Below are positions 8,662 to 17,400 of a DNA stretch of 64,000 nucleotides, one piece after another (position 1 is the stretch's first letter; each line of letters opens with the position of its first letter). Origin of the DNA: Pseudomonas khavaziana. Lineage in GTDB: Bacteria > Pseudomonadota > Gammaproteobacteria > Pseudomonadales > Pseudomonadaceae. The notes under the pieces were generated by a model. That model was given only the letters and a program-made list of their open reading frames with translations, ran no database searches and had not been told where the DNA came from. The position numbers and the translations under genes were made by a program. The stretch is taken from the NCBI RefSeq assembly GCF_019145205.1, contig NZ_JAHSTT010000001.1, positions 310,001 through 374,000 on the forward strand. The letters are read 5' to 3'.

Positions 8662-9291
8662 ATGAAGCGCTTTGTGGCGGCAGCGGCGCTGGCCGGTTGG
8701 GTGGGGCTGGCGATCCAGCAATACCTGATCTTCTATTCACGCTGGAGTATCGACGCCAGCCTGCTGGGTGGGCTGATCAGCTTTTTCAGTTTCTTTACGG
8801 TGCTGACCAACACCCTGGCGGTGGTGGTGCTCAGTTATGCAGGGGTCAAGCGCGACTCAGCGATGAAACGCTTTTTCCTGGCGCCGGTGGTCAGCAGCGC
8901 AATCGCCGTGAGCATCATTGTGGTGAGCCTGGCGTACAACCTGCTGTTGCGGCATTTGTGGAGCCCTGAAGGCTTTCAATTTATTGCGGATGAATTGCTG
9001 CATGACGTGATGCCGTTGCTGTTTGTGATTTATTGGTGGCAGTGCGTGCCCAAGGGGCAGCTGCGTTTGCGGCACATCGGTGCCTGGGTCATCTACCCAT
9101 TGGTGTACTTCGGTTATGCACTGCTGCGCGGGGATTTACTCGGACAGTATCAGTACCCGTTCATTGATGTGCTGACCCTGGGTTACCCACAGGTGTTCGT
9201 GAATGCCGGGGGACTATTGGCGGGGTTTGTGCTGGTGGCGTTGGTGGTGGTAGGGCTGGATAAACGCCTGGGCCGGGCGCACTCCAACTGA
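8662..9291 (+). CDS. Pr6Pr family integral membrane protein
   Basis: A 209-aa polytopic membrane protein with about six hydrophobic helices. Its signatures 'QQYLIFYSRWSIDASLLGGL', 'FFSFFTVLTNTLAVVVLS', 'LLHDVMPLLFVIYWW' and 'IYPLVYFGYALLRG' are those of the Pr6Pr / FAR-17a-AIG1-like family. Conserved H and polar residues inside helices (LLHDVMP) suggest a lipid-related hydrolase or enzyme fold, but bacterial members have no firm function. It follows the VF530 gene by 4 bp. After the stop come a REP-like fragment and a long REP-ended repeat. Confidence 0.78.
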   Translation: MKRFVAAAALAGWVGLAIQQYLIFYSRWSIDASLLGGLISFFSFFTVLTNTLAVVVLSYAGVKRDSAMKRFFLAPVVSSAIAVSIIVVSLAYNLLLRHLWSPEGFQFIADELLHDVMPLLFVIYWWQCVPKGQLRLRHIGAWVIYPLVYFGYALLRGDLLGQYQYPFIDVLTLGYPQVFVNAGGLLAGFVLVALVVVGLDKRLGRAHSN

Positions 9292-9310
9292 TATAGCTGA
9301 TTCGACTTGC

Positions 9311-9366
9311 GCCCGATGGCGGTGGGTCAGCCTTGGATGTATTTACTGATCCTTCCTCATCGGGGC
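9311..9366. repeat. REPIN-like short inverted repeat
   Basis: GCCCGATG (9311-9318) is mirrored by CATCGGGGC (9358-9366) around a spacer with GGTCAGCC and ACTGATCC elements. This is the general layout of a Pseudomonas REP doublet. It is partial and diverged, so the assignment is moderate. Confidence 0.4.
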
Positions 9367-9400
9367 ATAGGTATCTACACAACTTCTGGTATGGCGCTGT

Positions 9401-9782
9401 ACCTGTGGGAGGGGGCTTGCTCCCGATGGCGGCCTCAGGGCCGACCAGTATGTTGGATCAGAGCGAGTACATATCCATTGCTGCGGTAACGGCCACTTAG
9501 GGTTCCGCCCTTACGGCGGGTCACTTTTGAAAAGCCGGAATGCCGGCCCAGGCAAAAGTAACCAAACGCTCTTGCCCCACCACTCGGCACCTCGCCCAGG
9601 CTCGGTGTGCCCGTAATCCGACACGGATTTGGGCCAGCGTGGTTTAACGGGGCGCCTAAGATCAAGATCAAAAGCAGATCAAGCTCAAGAGCGACTCGCT
9701 TCGCATCGTGGTTACTGATGGTCGCTATGGCGCAGTTGTGTAGATACCCATGCTCATCGGGGGCAAGCCCCATCCCACAGGT
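9401..9782. repeat. REP-ended dispersed repeat element, copy A
   Basis: About 382 bp bounded by inverted ends: ACCTGTGGGAGGGGGCTTGC at the left, and on the other strand ACCTGTGGGATGGGGCTTGC at the right. The core contains CTTGCCCCACCACTCGGCAC and a GGTTTAACGGGGCGCCT block that recur, with the same order and spacing, in copy B at 62565-62910. No convincing gene lies inside. It occupies the space between the Pr6Pr gene and the convergent siderophore reductase, so it may also act as a transcription end. The gap 9292-9819 contains nothing else that I can support. Confidence 0.8.
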
Positions 9783-9819
9783 CCAGGGCCTACCCAATGT
9801 TGTAGATATCCATGGCCAT

Positions 9820-10587
9820 TTATTCTTCTTCGCTACCCTCGGCCCGCCAGTAGCCCACAGCCTTCAAGAATTCCTCGTTGACCTTGTGCGTATCCAGCAG
9901 CACGCGCCGTATCTGGCGTGACAGCTTGGTTTCGGTTGCGACGAAGCTGTACAGCGTGCCGCCAGGCGGCGTCAGATTGCGTACTACATCGAGCAGGTCT
10001 TCCTGGCCGCGCACCACCCAAATAGTCTTAACATCCGCAGCGCTCTCCAGCACTTGCTGTTCCGCCGCGTCGGCGATTTCTATCACCGCCAGCACCTTGC
10101 GACCCGCCGGCAGTTCTTCCAGGCGCCGCGCGATGGCCGGGATGGCGGTTTCATCGCCAATCAACAGGTAGCTGTCGAAGATATCCGGCACGATCATCGA
10201 GCCCCGCGGCCCGCCGATATACAGGTGCTGGCCGACCTGCGCCTGCTCGGCCCAGGTGGACGCGGGGCCGTCGCCGTGCAGCACGAAGTCGATATCCAGT
10301 TCACCGATGCTCAAATCGTAACGTCGTGGCGTGTAATCGCGCATGGCCGGTTGCGGCCCGTCGCCTTTGATAGTGAACGTCGGGCTTTCCAGTGCGGCTT
10401 GTTCGGCGGCGTTCTGCGGGAACAACAGCTTGATGTGGTCGTCGCTGCCCAGGCTGACAAAACCGGCCAACTCAGGACCGCCCAAGGTGATGCGACGCAT
10501 GCGCGGCGTGAGGTCGACCACCCGCAGGACTTGCAGGCGGCGGCGTTTGATTTCGTGGGTAACGCGATGGATGGCTTGAGTGTTCAT
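9820..10587 (-). CDS. Siderophore-interacting protein / ferric-siderophore reductase (YqjH-like)
   Basis: A 255-aa flavoprotein of the SIP family, which reduces Fe(III) in siderophore complexes in the cytoplasm using NAD(P)H. Typical features: 'LTPRMRRITLGGPEL' at the start of the FAD domain, 'RDYTPRRYD' (RxYT-type FAD binding, about residues 89-97), 'HGDGPASTWAEQAQVGQ', 'YLLIGDETAIPAIARRLEEL' of the NAD(P)H half, and 'GYWRAEGSEEE' at the C-terminus. It overlaps the upstream PadR-type regulator by 4 bp (ATGA), so the two are translated from one message. The pair mirrors E. coli yqjI-yqjH, where the regulator responds to nickel and controls the reductase. Strong call for the family. Confidence 0.92.
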   Translation of the reverse strand: MNTQAIHRVTHEIKRRRLQVLRVVDLTPRMRRITLGGPELAGFVSLGSDDHIKLLFPQNAAEQAALESPTFTIKGDGPQPAMRDYTPRRYDLSIGELDIDFVLHGDGPASTWAEQAQVGQHLYIGGPRGSMIVPDIFDSYLLIGDETAIPAIARRLEELPAGRKVLAVIEIADAAEQQVLESAADVKTIWVVRGQEDLLDVVRNLTPPGGTLYSFVATETKLSRQIRRVLLDTHKVNEEFLKAVGYWRAEGSEEE

Positions 10588-11105
10588 TGGTCTTTCCCGT
10601 CGACAATGGCTTGGGCGGTGCCGTTAAGCAGCGCCGCGACACGAACGATTTCTTCCGGGCTCCAGCGCCCATGGTGCGAATGCAGGGCGTGACGCAGGTT
10701 GTGCACCGCCTCGTGGATTTCCGGCGGGCGGTCGTGGCCACGCAGTGAGCGCTTGCTCACTTCCATGCGCATGCGAATGCCTTGGAGGGCAACCGACTGT
10801 TCGCTTAAGAAGAAACGACCGGCGTCGGTGATTGTGTAGTGTTTTTTTCCGCCTTCGGCGTCACCGCTGATCAATTCGCTTTCTTCAAGGAAGGTCAGGG
10901 TCGGGTAGATCACGCCCGGGCTTGGGGTATAGGCGCCATCGAACAGGCTTTCGATTCGGCGAATCAAGTCGTAGCCATGGCAAGGCTGCTCGGCGATCAG
11001 CGCCGGCAGCAGCAGTTTCAAGTCGCCCGGTGCGAATACGCGTGGACCGCGGCCGGGGCGTTTATCGAAGCCGTCACGGCCATCGTGAGGAAGGTGTTCT
11101 CTCAT
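10584..11105 (-). CDS. PadR family transcriptional regulator (YqjI-like)
   Basis: A 173-aa regulator. After a basic/His-containing N-terminal leader (MREHLPHDGRDGFDKRPGRG), which in YqjI-type proteins is the metal-binding extension, comes the PadR winged helix: 'LKLLLPALIAEQPCHGYDLI', 'TPSPGVIYPTLTFLEESELI', and a wing with 'GGKKHYTITDAGRFFL'. A C-terminal helical region follows (about 95-170). It probably represses its own operon, which includes the downstream ferric reductase, and by analogy with E. coli responds to nickel or iron status. The leader is poorer in His than the E. coli one, so metal sensing is uncertain. GGAG lies about 10 bases before the ATG. A perfect palindrome sits about 36-47 bp upstream. 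Confidence 0.85.
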   Translation of the reverse strand: MREHLPHDGRDGFDKRPGRGPRVFAPGDLKLLLPALIAEQPCHGYDLIRRIESLFDGAYTPSPGVIYPTLTFLEESELISGDAEGGKKHYTITDAGRFFLSEQSVALQGIRMRMEVSKRSLRGHDRPPEIHEAVHNLRHALHSHHGRWSPEEIVRVAALLNGTAQAIVDGKDQ

Positions 11106-11140
11106 CTTTTAAGTTCTCCGTCTTGGTTAAGATAGAACTT

Positions 11141-11152
11141 AAGATATATCTT
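11141..11152. promoter_or_regulatory. Probable operator of the YqjI-like regulator
   Basis: AAGATATATCTT is a perfect 12-bp palindrome embedded in TTAAGATATATCTTTAA, 36-47 bp upstream of the regulator's ATG and inside an AT-rich stretch that differs from the surrounding GC-rich DNA. Position and symmetry suit autorepression by the PadR-type protein; the binding itself is inference. Confidence 0.5.
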
Positions 11153-11165
11153 TAATCTTGGCAAG

Positions 11166-11190
11166 CTTGAGCGACTGATGGTCGCTCAAG
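11166..11190. terminator. Hairpin between the PBP gene and the PadR regulator
   Basis: CTTGAGCGAC (11166-11175) and GTCGCTCAAG (11181-11190) pair perfectly around TGATG. There is no T-tract on either side, so it is a stable stem rather than a classical terminator. It lies about 90 bp past the stop of the minus-strand PBP-like gene. Confidence 0.45.
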
Positions 11191-11279
11191 TGGCAGGAGG
11201 GCGGGTGGAGGATCAGTTGCTGGCGTGATCGCGGAAGCCGGGCACGTCCATTATCTTCGATGCACAGAGGCCCGCTTGA

Positions 11280-14200
11280 TCACCGGTGACACAGTGCCTT
11301 CCCCGTTGCTTCCAGATATGGCACCAGCATTGGCGCCATACCCTTGAGCACTTGCACCGGCAATGCCGAGGTAAAGGTGAAGCCTTGGGCCGAGCTGCCG
11401 GGTACGAACGCGGTGAGGGTGCCGAAGTGACGGTCGCCGATAAAGAACACAAAGGTGGCGGTGCGGTTGATTGCCTTGGAACTGAGTATCCGCCCACCGG
11501 CGCCGATGGCTTCGATGCGGTTGTCGCCGGTGCCGGTCTTGCCGCCCATGGCCAGGGGCGTGCCATCGGCCAGTTTGAAACTGCCGGCCACGCGTTTGGC
11601 GGTGCCGGCGTCTACCACCTGGGACAGGGCACCGCGCAGGGCCTGGGCCACTTCCAACGGCATCACGCGCTTGCTGCGGTTGGGGTCGTTGACCAGGCGG
11701 GTGTCATAGGGCGTGCCGGCGCCGAAGTGCAGGCTGTCGATGCGCAGTACCGGTAGACGCACGCCGTCGTTGAGGATGATCCCCATCAATTCGGCCAGGG
11801 CCGCCGGACGGTCGCCGGAACTGCCGATGGCGCTGGCCAGGGATGGCACCAGATGGTCGAAGGGGTAGCCGACGGCCTGCCAGCGCTGGTGGATCTCCAG
11901 GAAGGCTTCGACCTCAAGCATGGTGCGGATGCGACTGTCACGGGCGCTCTGATGGCGGCTCTTGAACAACCAGCTATAAACCTCCTGGCGTTCGAACTGA
12001 CTGGCCTTGACCACCTCACTGAACGTCGCTTCGGGATGGTTGAGCAGGTAGCCCACCAGCCACAGGTCCAGCGGGTGAACCTTGGCGATATAGCCTTGGT
12101 CCGGCAGGTCATAGGCCCCGGGGCCATAATCTCGATAGAGTTTTTGCAGGCGTTCGTCACTGAGTTTTTCATTCGTCTTGGTTCCGGTCAGGTGCGCACG
12201 CACGAACCGGTTGAAGCTGTCCTGGCTGGCGTCGGGCAACAGGTAGCGGTGCACGGCGGCCAGGCGCATGGGGGTGGGGCGCAGGCCGTCGAGAAAGGTA
12301 TCGAGGCGCGCCTGGGTATCTTTCTTCTGGTACTTCTTCCAGAACTTGCGCAGGTAGGTCGTACCTTCACGGTCAGCAAAACCGGCGAGGTATTCCTGAC
12401 GGCGCGGGTCGCTGTCGTCCTTGAGCAGTGCGGCGCTGTTGTTGGCGCCAGAGTAGGTGGTGAAGCGCACCAGATCGCGCATCAAGCGGATGAAGGGCAG
12501 GTTGATCGACTCGCGCAGGGCGTCACGCAAGGTCGGATTGCGGTGGTTGTCTTCATTGCGAAAATTATGGAAGTGATGCAGGCCGCCACCGGTGAAAAAA
12601 CCTTCGTAGGGGCTGGCCGAGTAGGTGCGGTCGAGGGCGGCATCGAGCATGTTTGCCAGGGATTTATCCGCGGCCTGGATCAGGTAGTCGACGGCCCAGC
12701 GGCTGATGCGGTCCTGCTCGGCGATGTCGAGTTTCTTCAGGGCGGCCGGGGCCAGTGCGGCGTACTTCTCGTGCAGCTCGGCGATGATCTGCAGGTAGGT
12801 GGTGAGCACCCGCAGCTTGGCGGTGGAACCCAGTTCGAGCTTGCTGCCCTCGTTGATATCGAAAGGCTGGTCGGTGTTGTCGGTCTGCACCCGCACCCGC
12901 GCACCGTCGGTGGTGCGCTCGAACAGGGTAAAACTGTAGCGCACCTGCGCGGTGCTGGCGGGGCTGAGCAAGCGTTCACCGAGCAGGCCGAGCTTGGCGG
13001 CGTTGGTCGGGTCGGCGAGTTGCTTGAGGTAGTCGGTGAGCTGGTTCTGCAAGGGGCCTTGCAAGGTACTGGTGGCGGCCAGGTCAAGGCGATCCAGGTC
13101 GTACAGCGGGCGGTTGAGCAGGCCGGCCAATTGGCTGCGCGCCACGCTGATGCCTTTGTTGCTGTCGACCCGTTGCAACGTCGGTTGCTGTTGCCAGTCA
13201 CGGAAACTGACCTGGGCTGCCAGCGCCGCCTTGGTTAGCGCTGCATCAATGATCTGATGATGAGCCAGCAATCGAAGGTGGCTGTCGGTCAACTGGGCCA
13301 GCTCGTCGCGGCCCTTGATCAGGTAATGGGAAGGCCGGCGCTGGGCAATCATCAACGACAGTACCTGGCGCAAGGCCAAGCCCCGTGCGGCGAGGCTGGC
13401 CGCAGACTGGCCAGTGTCCGCCAGCGCCCGGTTGACCTGGGCAAAATCGGCGCCGTACCACACCCGCAGCCCTTCGGCCATGCCATGCACTTCGCCATGG
13501 CCGGGCACCGCCGACAGCGGCACGCTGTTGAGGTAGTCGCGCACCACGTTCTGCCGGGCGACCAGGGTGTCGGGGCCATGCTGGTAGGCGCGCACGCTGG
13601 CGGACAGCATCTGGCGGATTTTCTCGCTGCCCGATAGGGTCAGGCCCTCGGGTGAGTGGCGGTACTTTTCCAGCTGGGTCGCCAAGGTACTGCCGCCGGC
13701 CGCCTGCCCGGGCAAGTGCAACTGGCGGGCGACTTGCGACCAGGCCGCCTTGGCAAAGCGCGGCCAATCCACGGCCGGGTTGGCCTGGGCCGGGTCGGGG
13801 TCCAGCAGTTCGCGGTTTTCGATGAATAACAGGCTGTGCACCAGCAGCGGCGGTACGTCGGTGAAATGTGCATATAACTGTGGCGGGTAGCTGAACTGAT
13901 ACAGCGGCATGGCGCGGCAATCGGTGATTGCCAACCCGGCCTGGAGTTTCTCGGCGTAGGGAATAAATAGCCCATGGCGGCTGTAATTCATCAGCGCCTC
14001 GGAGAAGCGCGCCTGGGATGCGATCACGTAGTTGCGCTTGAGCAGGCGCGGCAGGAACTCGTCCAGGGCGCTGTAGCCCAGGCGCTGGTCAAAGGGACCG
14101 GCGCCGGGATACACCATGGCGTCGCTGGCGCCGGGGCCGACGCTGTAGGTCAGATCGCTCGCCCACTGGCTGAACAAGCGGGCTTGCCAGTGGGCGCTAC

Positions 14201-14387
14201 GCATTTCCCGTAGTGCGGCATAACCGGCGGCGACTACGACCATCAACACAATCAGCCAGCCCAACCGTCGCCAGAGGCGAGGCGGCGGTTTGTTTTTCGA
14301 CAAAGGCGCGGTGGACGGGCTGTCGTTGTTGACTTCAGCCTTGCTCGGATCGGTTTGCCACAGAGCGCCCATAGTCGATTGATCCAT
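11280..14387 (-). CDS. Bifunctional penicillin-binding-like protein (GT51 plus transpeptidase)
   Basis: A 1035-aa inner-membrane protein with one signal-anchor helix (about 42-60). A GT51 glycosyltransferase-like domain follows (about 190-400): 'SLLFIENRELLDP' in place of the canonical EDxxF, 'AAGGSTLATQLEK', and 'VRDYLNSVPL' in place of E-x-YLN. The first catalytic Glu is kept but neighbouring positions differ from classical PBP1. The transpeptidase half keeps all three motifs: S521-T-A-K (GSTAKLRVL), S-I-N in 'RESINLPFIRL', and K-T-G-T-G near the C-terminus. It should act in peptidoglycan synthesis or remodelling. At 1035 aa it is longer than PBP1a/b, with a large insertion between the domains. 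It begins 49 bp after the giant gene upstream on the same strand. Confidence 0.83.
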   Translation of the reverse strand: MDQSTMGALWQTDPSKAEVNNDSPSTAPLSKNKPPPRLWRRLGWLIVLMVVVAAGYAALREMRSAHWQARLFSQWASDLTYSVGPGASDAMVYPGAGPFDQRLGYSALDEFLPRLLKRNYVIASQARFSEALMNYSRHGLFIPYAEKLQAGLAITDCRAMPLYQFSYPPQLYAHFTDVPPLLVHSLLFIENRELLDPDPAQANPAVDWPRFAKAAWSQVARQLHLPGQAAGGSTLATQLEKYRHSPEGLTLSGSEKIRQMLSASVRAYQHGPDTLVARQNVVRDYLNSVPLSAVPGHGEVHGMAEGLRVWYGADFAQVNRALADTGQSAASLAARGLALRQVLSLMIAQRRPSHYLIKGRDELAQLTDSHLRLLAHHQIIDAALTKAALAAQVSFRDWQQQPTLQRVDSNKGISVARSQLAGLLNRPLYDLDRLDLAATSTLQGPLQNQLTDYLKQLADPTNAAKLGLLGERLLSPASTAQVRYSFTLFERTTDGARVRVQTDNTDQPFDINEGSKLELGSTAKLRVLTTYLQIIAELHEKYAALAPAALKKLDIAEQDRISRWAVDYLIQAADKSLANMLDAALDRTYSASPYEGFFTGGGLHHFHNFRNEDNHRNPTLRDALRESINLPFIRLMRDLVRFTTYSGANNSAALLKDDSDPRRQEYLAGFADREGTTYLRKFWKKYQKKDTQARLDTFLDGLRPTPMRLAAVHRYLLPDASQDSFNRFVRAHLTGTKTNEKLSDERLQKLYRDYGPGAYDLPDQGYIAKVHPLDLWLVGYLLNHPEATFSEVVKASQFERQEVYSWLFKSRHQSARDSRIRTMLEVEAFLEIHQRWQAVGYPFDHLVPSLASAIGSSGDRPAALAELMGIILNDGVRLPVLRIDSLHFGAGTPYDTRLVNDPNRSKRVMPLEVAQALRGALSQVVDAGTAKRVAGSFKLADGTPLAMGGKTGTGDNRIEAIGAGGRILSSKAINRTATFVFFIGDRHFGTLTAFVPGSSAQGFTFTSALPVQVLKGMAPMLVPYLEATGKALCHR

Positions 14388-14436
14388 GCGTGCAGATTGA
14401 TCGGACCTGTCTCAAGCGTAGACGTAGATTGGCGGT

Positions 14437-17400
14437 TCAGACGGGCGCTGTGGAGGGCCCCGGCAGCGGCTCGGATACCTCGGCTACCGGGATGTTCAAG
14501 CGTTTGAGCCGCCGCACCAGGAACGCGTCTTCCTTGAAGCTGCCATCAAAGCGTACGTATCGGTACCAGGAGGCCAGATGAATATCGTTTTCGATGGCGA
14601 ATCGCTCAAGGGCGATTCTGTTGCGATTGGCCGGGTCGCGGGCTTTCTCGTACCAGGCTTTCAAGTGCTGGTCAGTGATACGTCGGTTGGCTTTTCCGGT
14701 GATGCGCGTATTGAGTATTTTTGATTGCCTGGCCAGGCCCCGGATGGTCAGTGCACCATCGGGCTGAACGTACGTTTCCCATACTGAAAGCTTCACGCTG
14801 TTTTCCTGCCTGAACAACTGTGCGCTTTGTGGCGTCTTGTTGGGTGCATCCACCCATCGCATGAAGGTCGCATCGTTGAAAGGCTTGGCTTCGAATGTGA
14901 GCCGCTCGATACCCCGCGCCGTGAGTTCTCCGCTCTGCTTTACGTGTTGGCTCCACGTGTTGAACGGGATACCGCGTTCGGCAAAAAACACCGCAGGCGT
15001 CAGGGCCGGTGCTTGCCCCGGGGCCTGGGCCAGGGTGGTTGCGACGTACACTTGCCACTGCCTGAGCGCTTCATCCACTTCCTGGCTGGTCTTGGGGGCA
15101 CCGCCGGGCAGGCGCTCCAGGGTGTCCAACGCCCAGCGCTGCGTCCCCGCCATCCGGCGCAGGCGAAACGGCGTACTGGCACCCGAGGGAGTCAGCACCC
15201 GTGCGACTACGCCATCGGGATCGTAGAGGTTGAACGAGTCCTGGATGCGCAGTACAACCTCATCACCCGAGGCGTGAGTGCCGCGCACCAGCAAGGTCGA
15301 GGGCGAGCCTGCGGTCCGATAAATGGCACTGCCTTCGGCCAGGGAGGCGCTTGTGGGAATGCCTCCGGGCACTGCCAGGCTGGCGCTCTGGCGTTGGAAC
15401 TCACGCTGATAGCCCGGCAGAATGGCCTGGCTCATCGACCTTGTACCGCGTGGGCTCGAACCGAGCACCAGTGGCAGTGGCCGCAGGCTGATACCGGCAC
15501 TGCGCGCCGCGCCGGCAACGGGCGCGCCAGCATTCGCCATCTCGACCATCACCCTTCCGGCAAAGCCATGCCGCACAATCAGCCCGGGGATGTTGCGCCC
15601 CAGTTTGCGCAGGGTTTGCAGCGTCAGGCCGCCCACTCGGGCCAGCCATTTAACCGTCGATGCCGCGTAGTGACCCGCCCCTGGGAATGCGCCCAGTGCG
15701 GTCAGGGCGAACTCGACGCCGTACATCACCTTGTTGAAGGTGGACTGGCTCTCCAGTTCCTCATTGCTCAGTGTCTGCTCGTCGGCCCGGTAGGCCAGGT
15801 GCTGGTGGTGCTGGCGATACAGCCCGGCGAGGAAATCACCGGTATGGGGGGCGAATCGCGGATTCAGCAGGCGCGCATCGGTCGGTAGCCGGGCCTTGAG
15901 GTAGGTCTGCCAGGCCGGGGCCTGGCTCAGCCTTGCCAGCTCGGCCTCGTTCTGGACCTCCCTGAGCAACTGCCCGTCCGGAGCGTCCGGGGTATACATC
16001 ACGACCGGCTCCTCGACCGCAGTGCCGATCAGCAGCACCCCGTTCACCGTTTGCCCGCCGCGTCCTTCGGGGGCATCACTGGCGGCGTTGAACATCAGGG
16101 CGGCGGCGATCACGCTTTGGCCGTCTACGGGTTGGCGGTTTTGCGCAGCGGGGGCAGCCAGTACCGCGGCAACCCAGGCGGCGCCTTTCTTTTGCGCGTT
16201 GTCACTGGCCAGCGGCGTGCTGTAGGCATCCGGGTTCAGCTCGGCCAATAGCGCGGCGTAACTCAAGGTAGCTTGCTGGGCGGCCATCCACGTGTCTTTC
16301 AATGCTTGGGCCTGGCGCGTCATGGGCTGCGGATAGAGGTGTTGCTGGAGTACGTTTTCGATGTAGCGCGGGCCGATATTCAGCTCCTTGAGCCATTGCT
16401 CCAGCACGTCCTTCGCCAGGGTGATGGGTTTGCCGCGACCATCGCGCAGCCACCGGCCCGCGGTGTTGGTGAGCGTGGTTTCGAGCTTGTCGTCGGCACT
16501 CCAGGTGAGGCTTTTTTCCCAGGGCTTGGTGTTTCTCAGGAGTAACTGCGTCAGGCTCATGCGCTCGATGTCGCCGACGCTTTCATGGCCCGAACCAAAG
16601 CCACTGCCGGCGCTGATGCGTACCCGTTCAGTACGGATGACCATTGTCAGGTCCGGGTCTGCCTCAGGCACCGGGCATCCGGCCTTGAGGCTGGCGGCCA
16701 ACGCTTTCATGGCCGGTAGCGCATTGATCTTGACCATCACCTGTTGCTTGGCGTATTCGCTCAGGGCAGGTACGACTTTCCACTGTTGCGCCAGCACCTG
16801 CTGTTTCTCCAGGGCCGCTTGGGCGTGGCTGTGCAGGCGGGCTTTGTTGGTCGGGCTGAGGCGTTTTTCCCAGTCTGGCCGATGCTCATCCAGCAGCAGC
16901 TGATTGCGCGCCATGAACGCGGCGGCGGTGTCCAGCAGTTCCGCCAGTTCGGCACGGCCATTGTGTTCGGCGCTGCCGGGGTCACACCCAGGCTTGAAGT
17001 CGGCCTCGTGCCAGTGTTCGGCCTGGCCCAGGAGGGTCTGGATATCATCGAGCTGTTTGTCCAGCAGGCTCTGCACGGCGTCGGCGATGAAGTCGCCCTC
17101 AATCGGCCTGAACACCTTGCTCAGGTGCATCCCCCAAAGCCCATCGAGCGATTGGGCCTGGGCGATCGGCAGGGTGCAGGCGAGCAGTCTGCCCGCTTCC
17201 TCGCCGGCGTCGAGGCGGGCGGTCAGCCCATCGTGCAACGTCTGCAACGTCGCGAACTCTTCAAGCCCCTGGACCGGGGAGAACAGCACCACCGGCCCAT
17301 GCACCGTACTGCCGCCGGTGCCTTGGGTACTCAGGTTCTTGTGCCCATTGGGCCAGTGGGGCAGGGTTGCCAGGCTGGCGTCGCTGGGGGTCACTACGAA

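Noticed and set aside
11213..11279. A short minus-strand frame after the PBP-like gene (ending 'MDVPGFRDHASN')
   Set aside because: It is the tail of a frame antisense/alternate to the PBP-like gene with no own start or family match; too little to call a gene.
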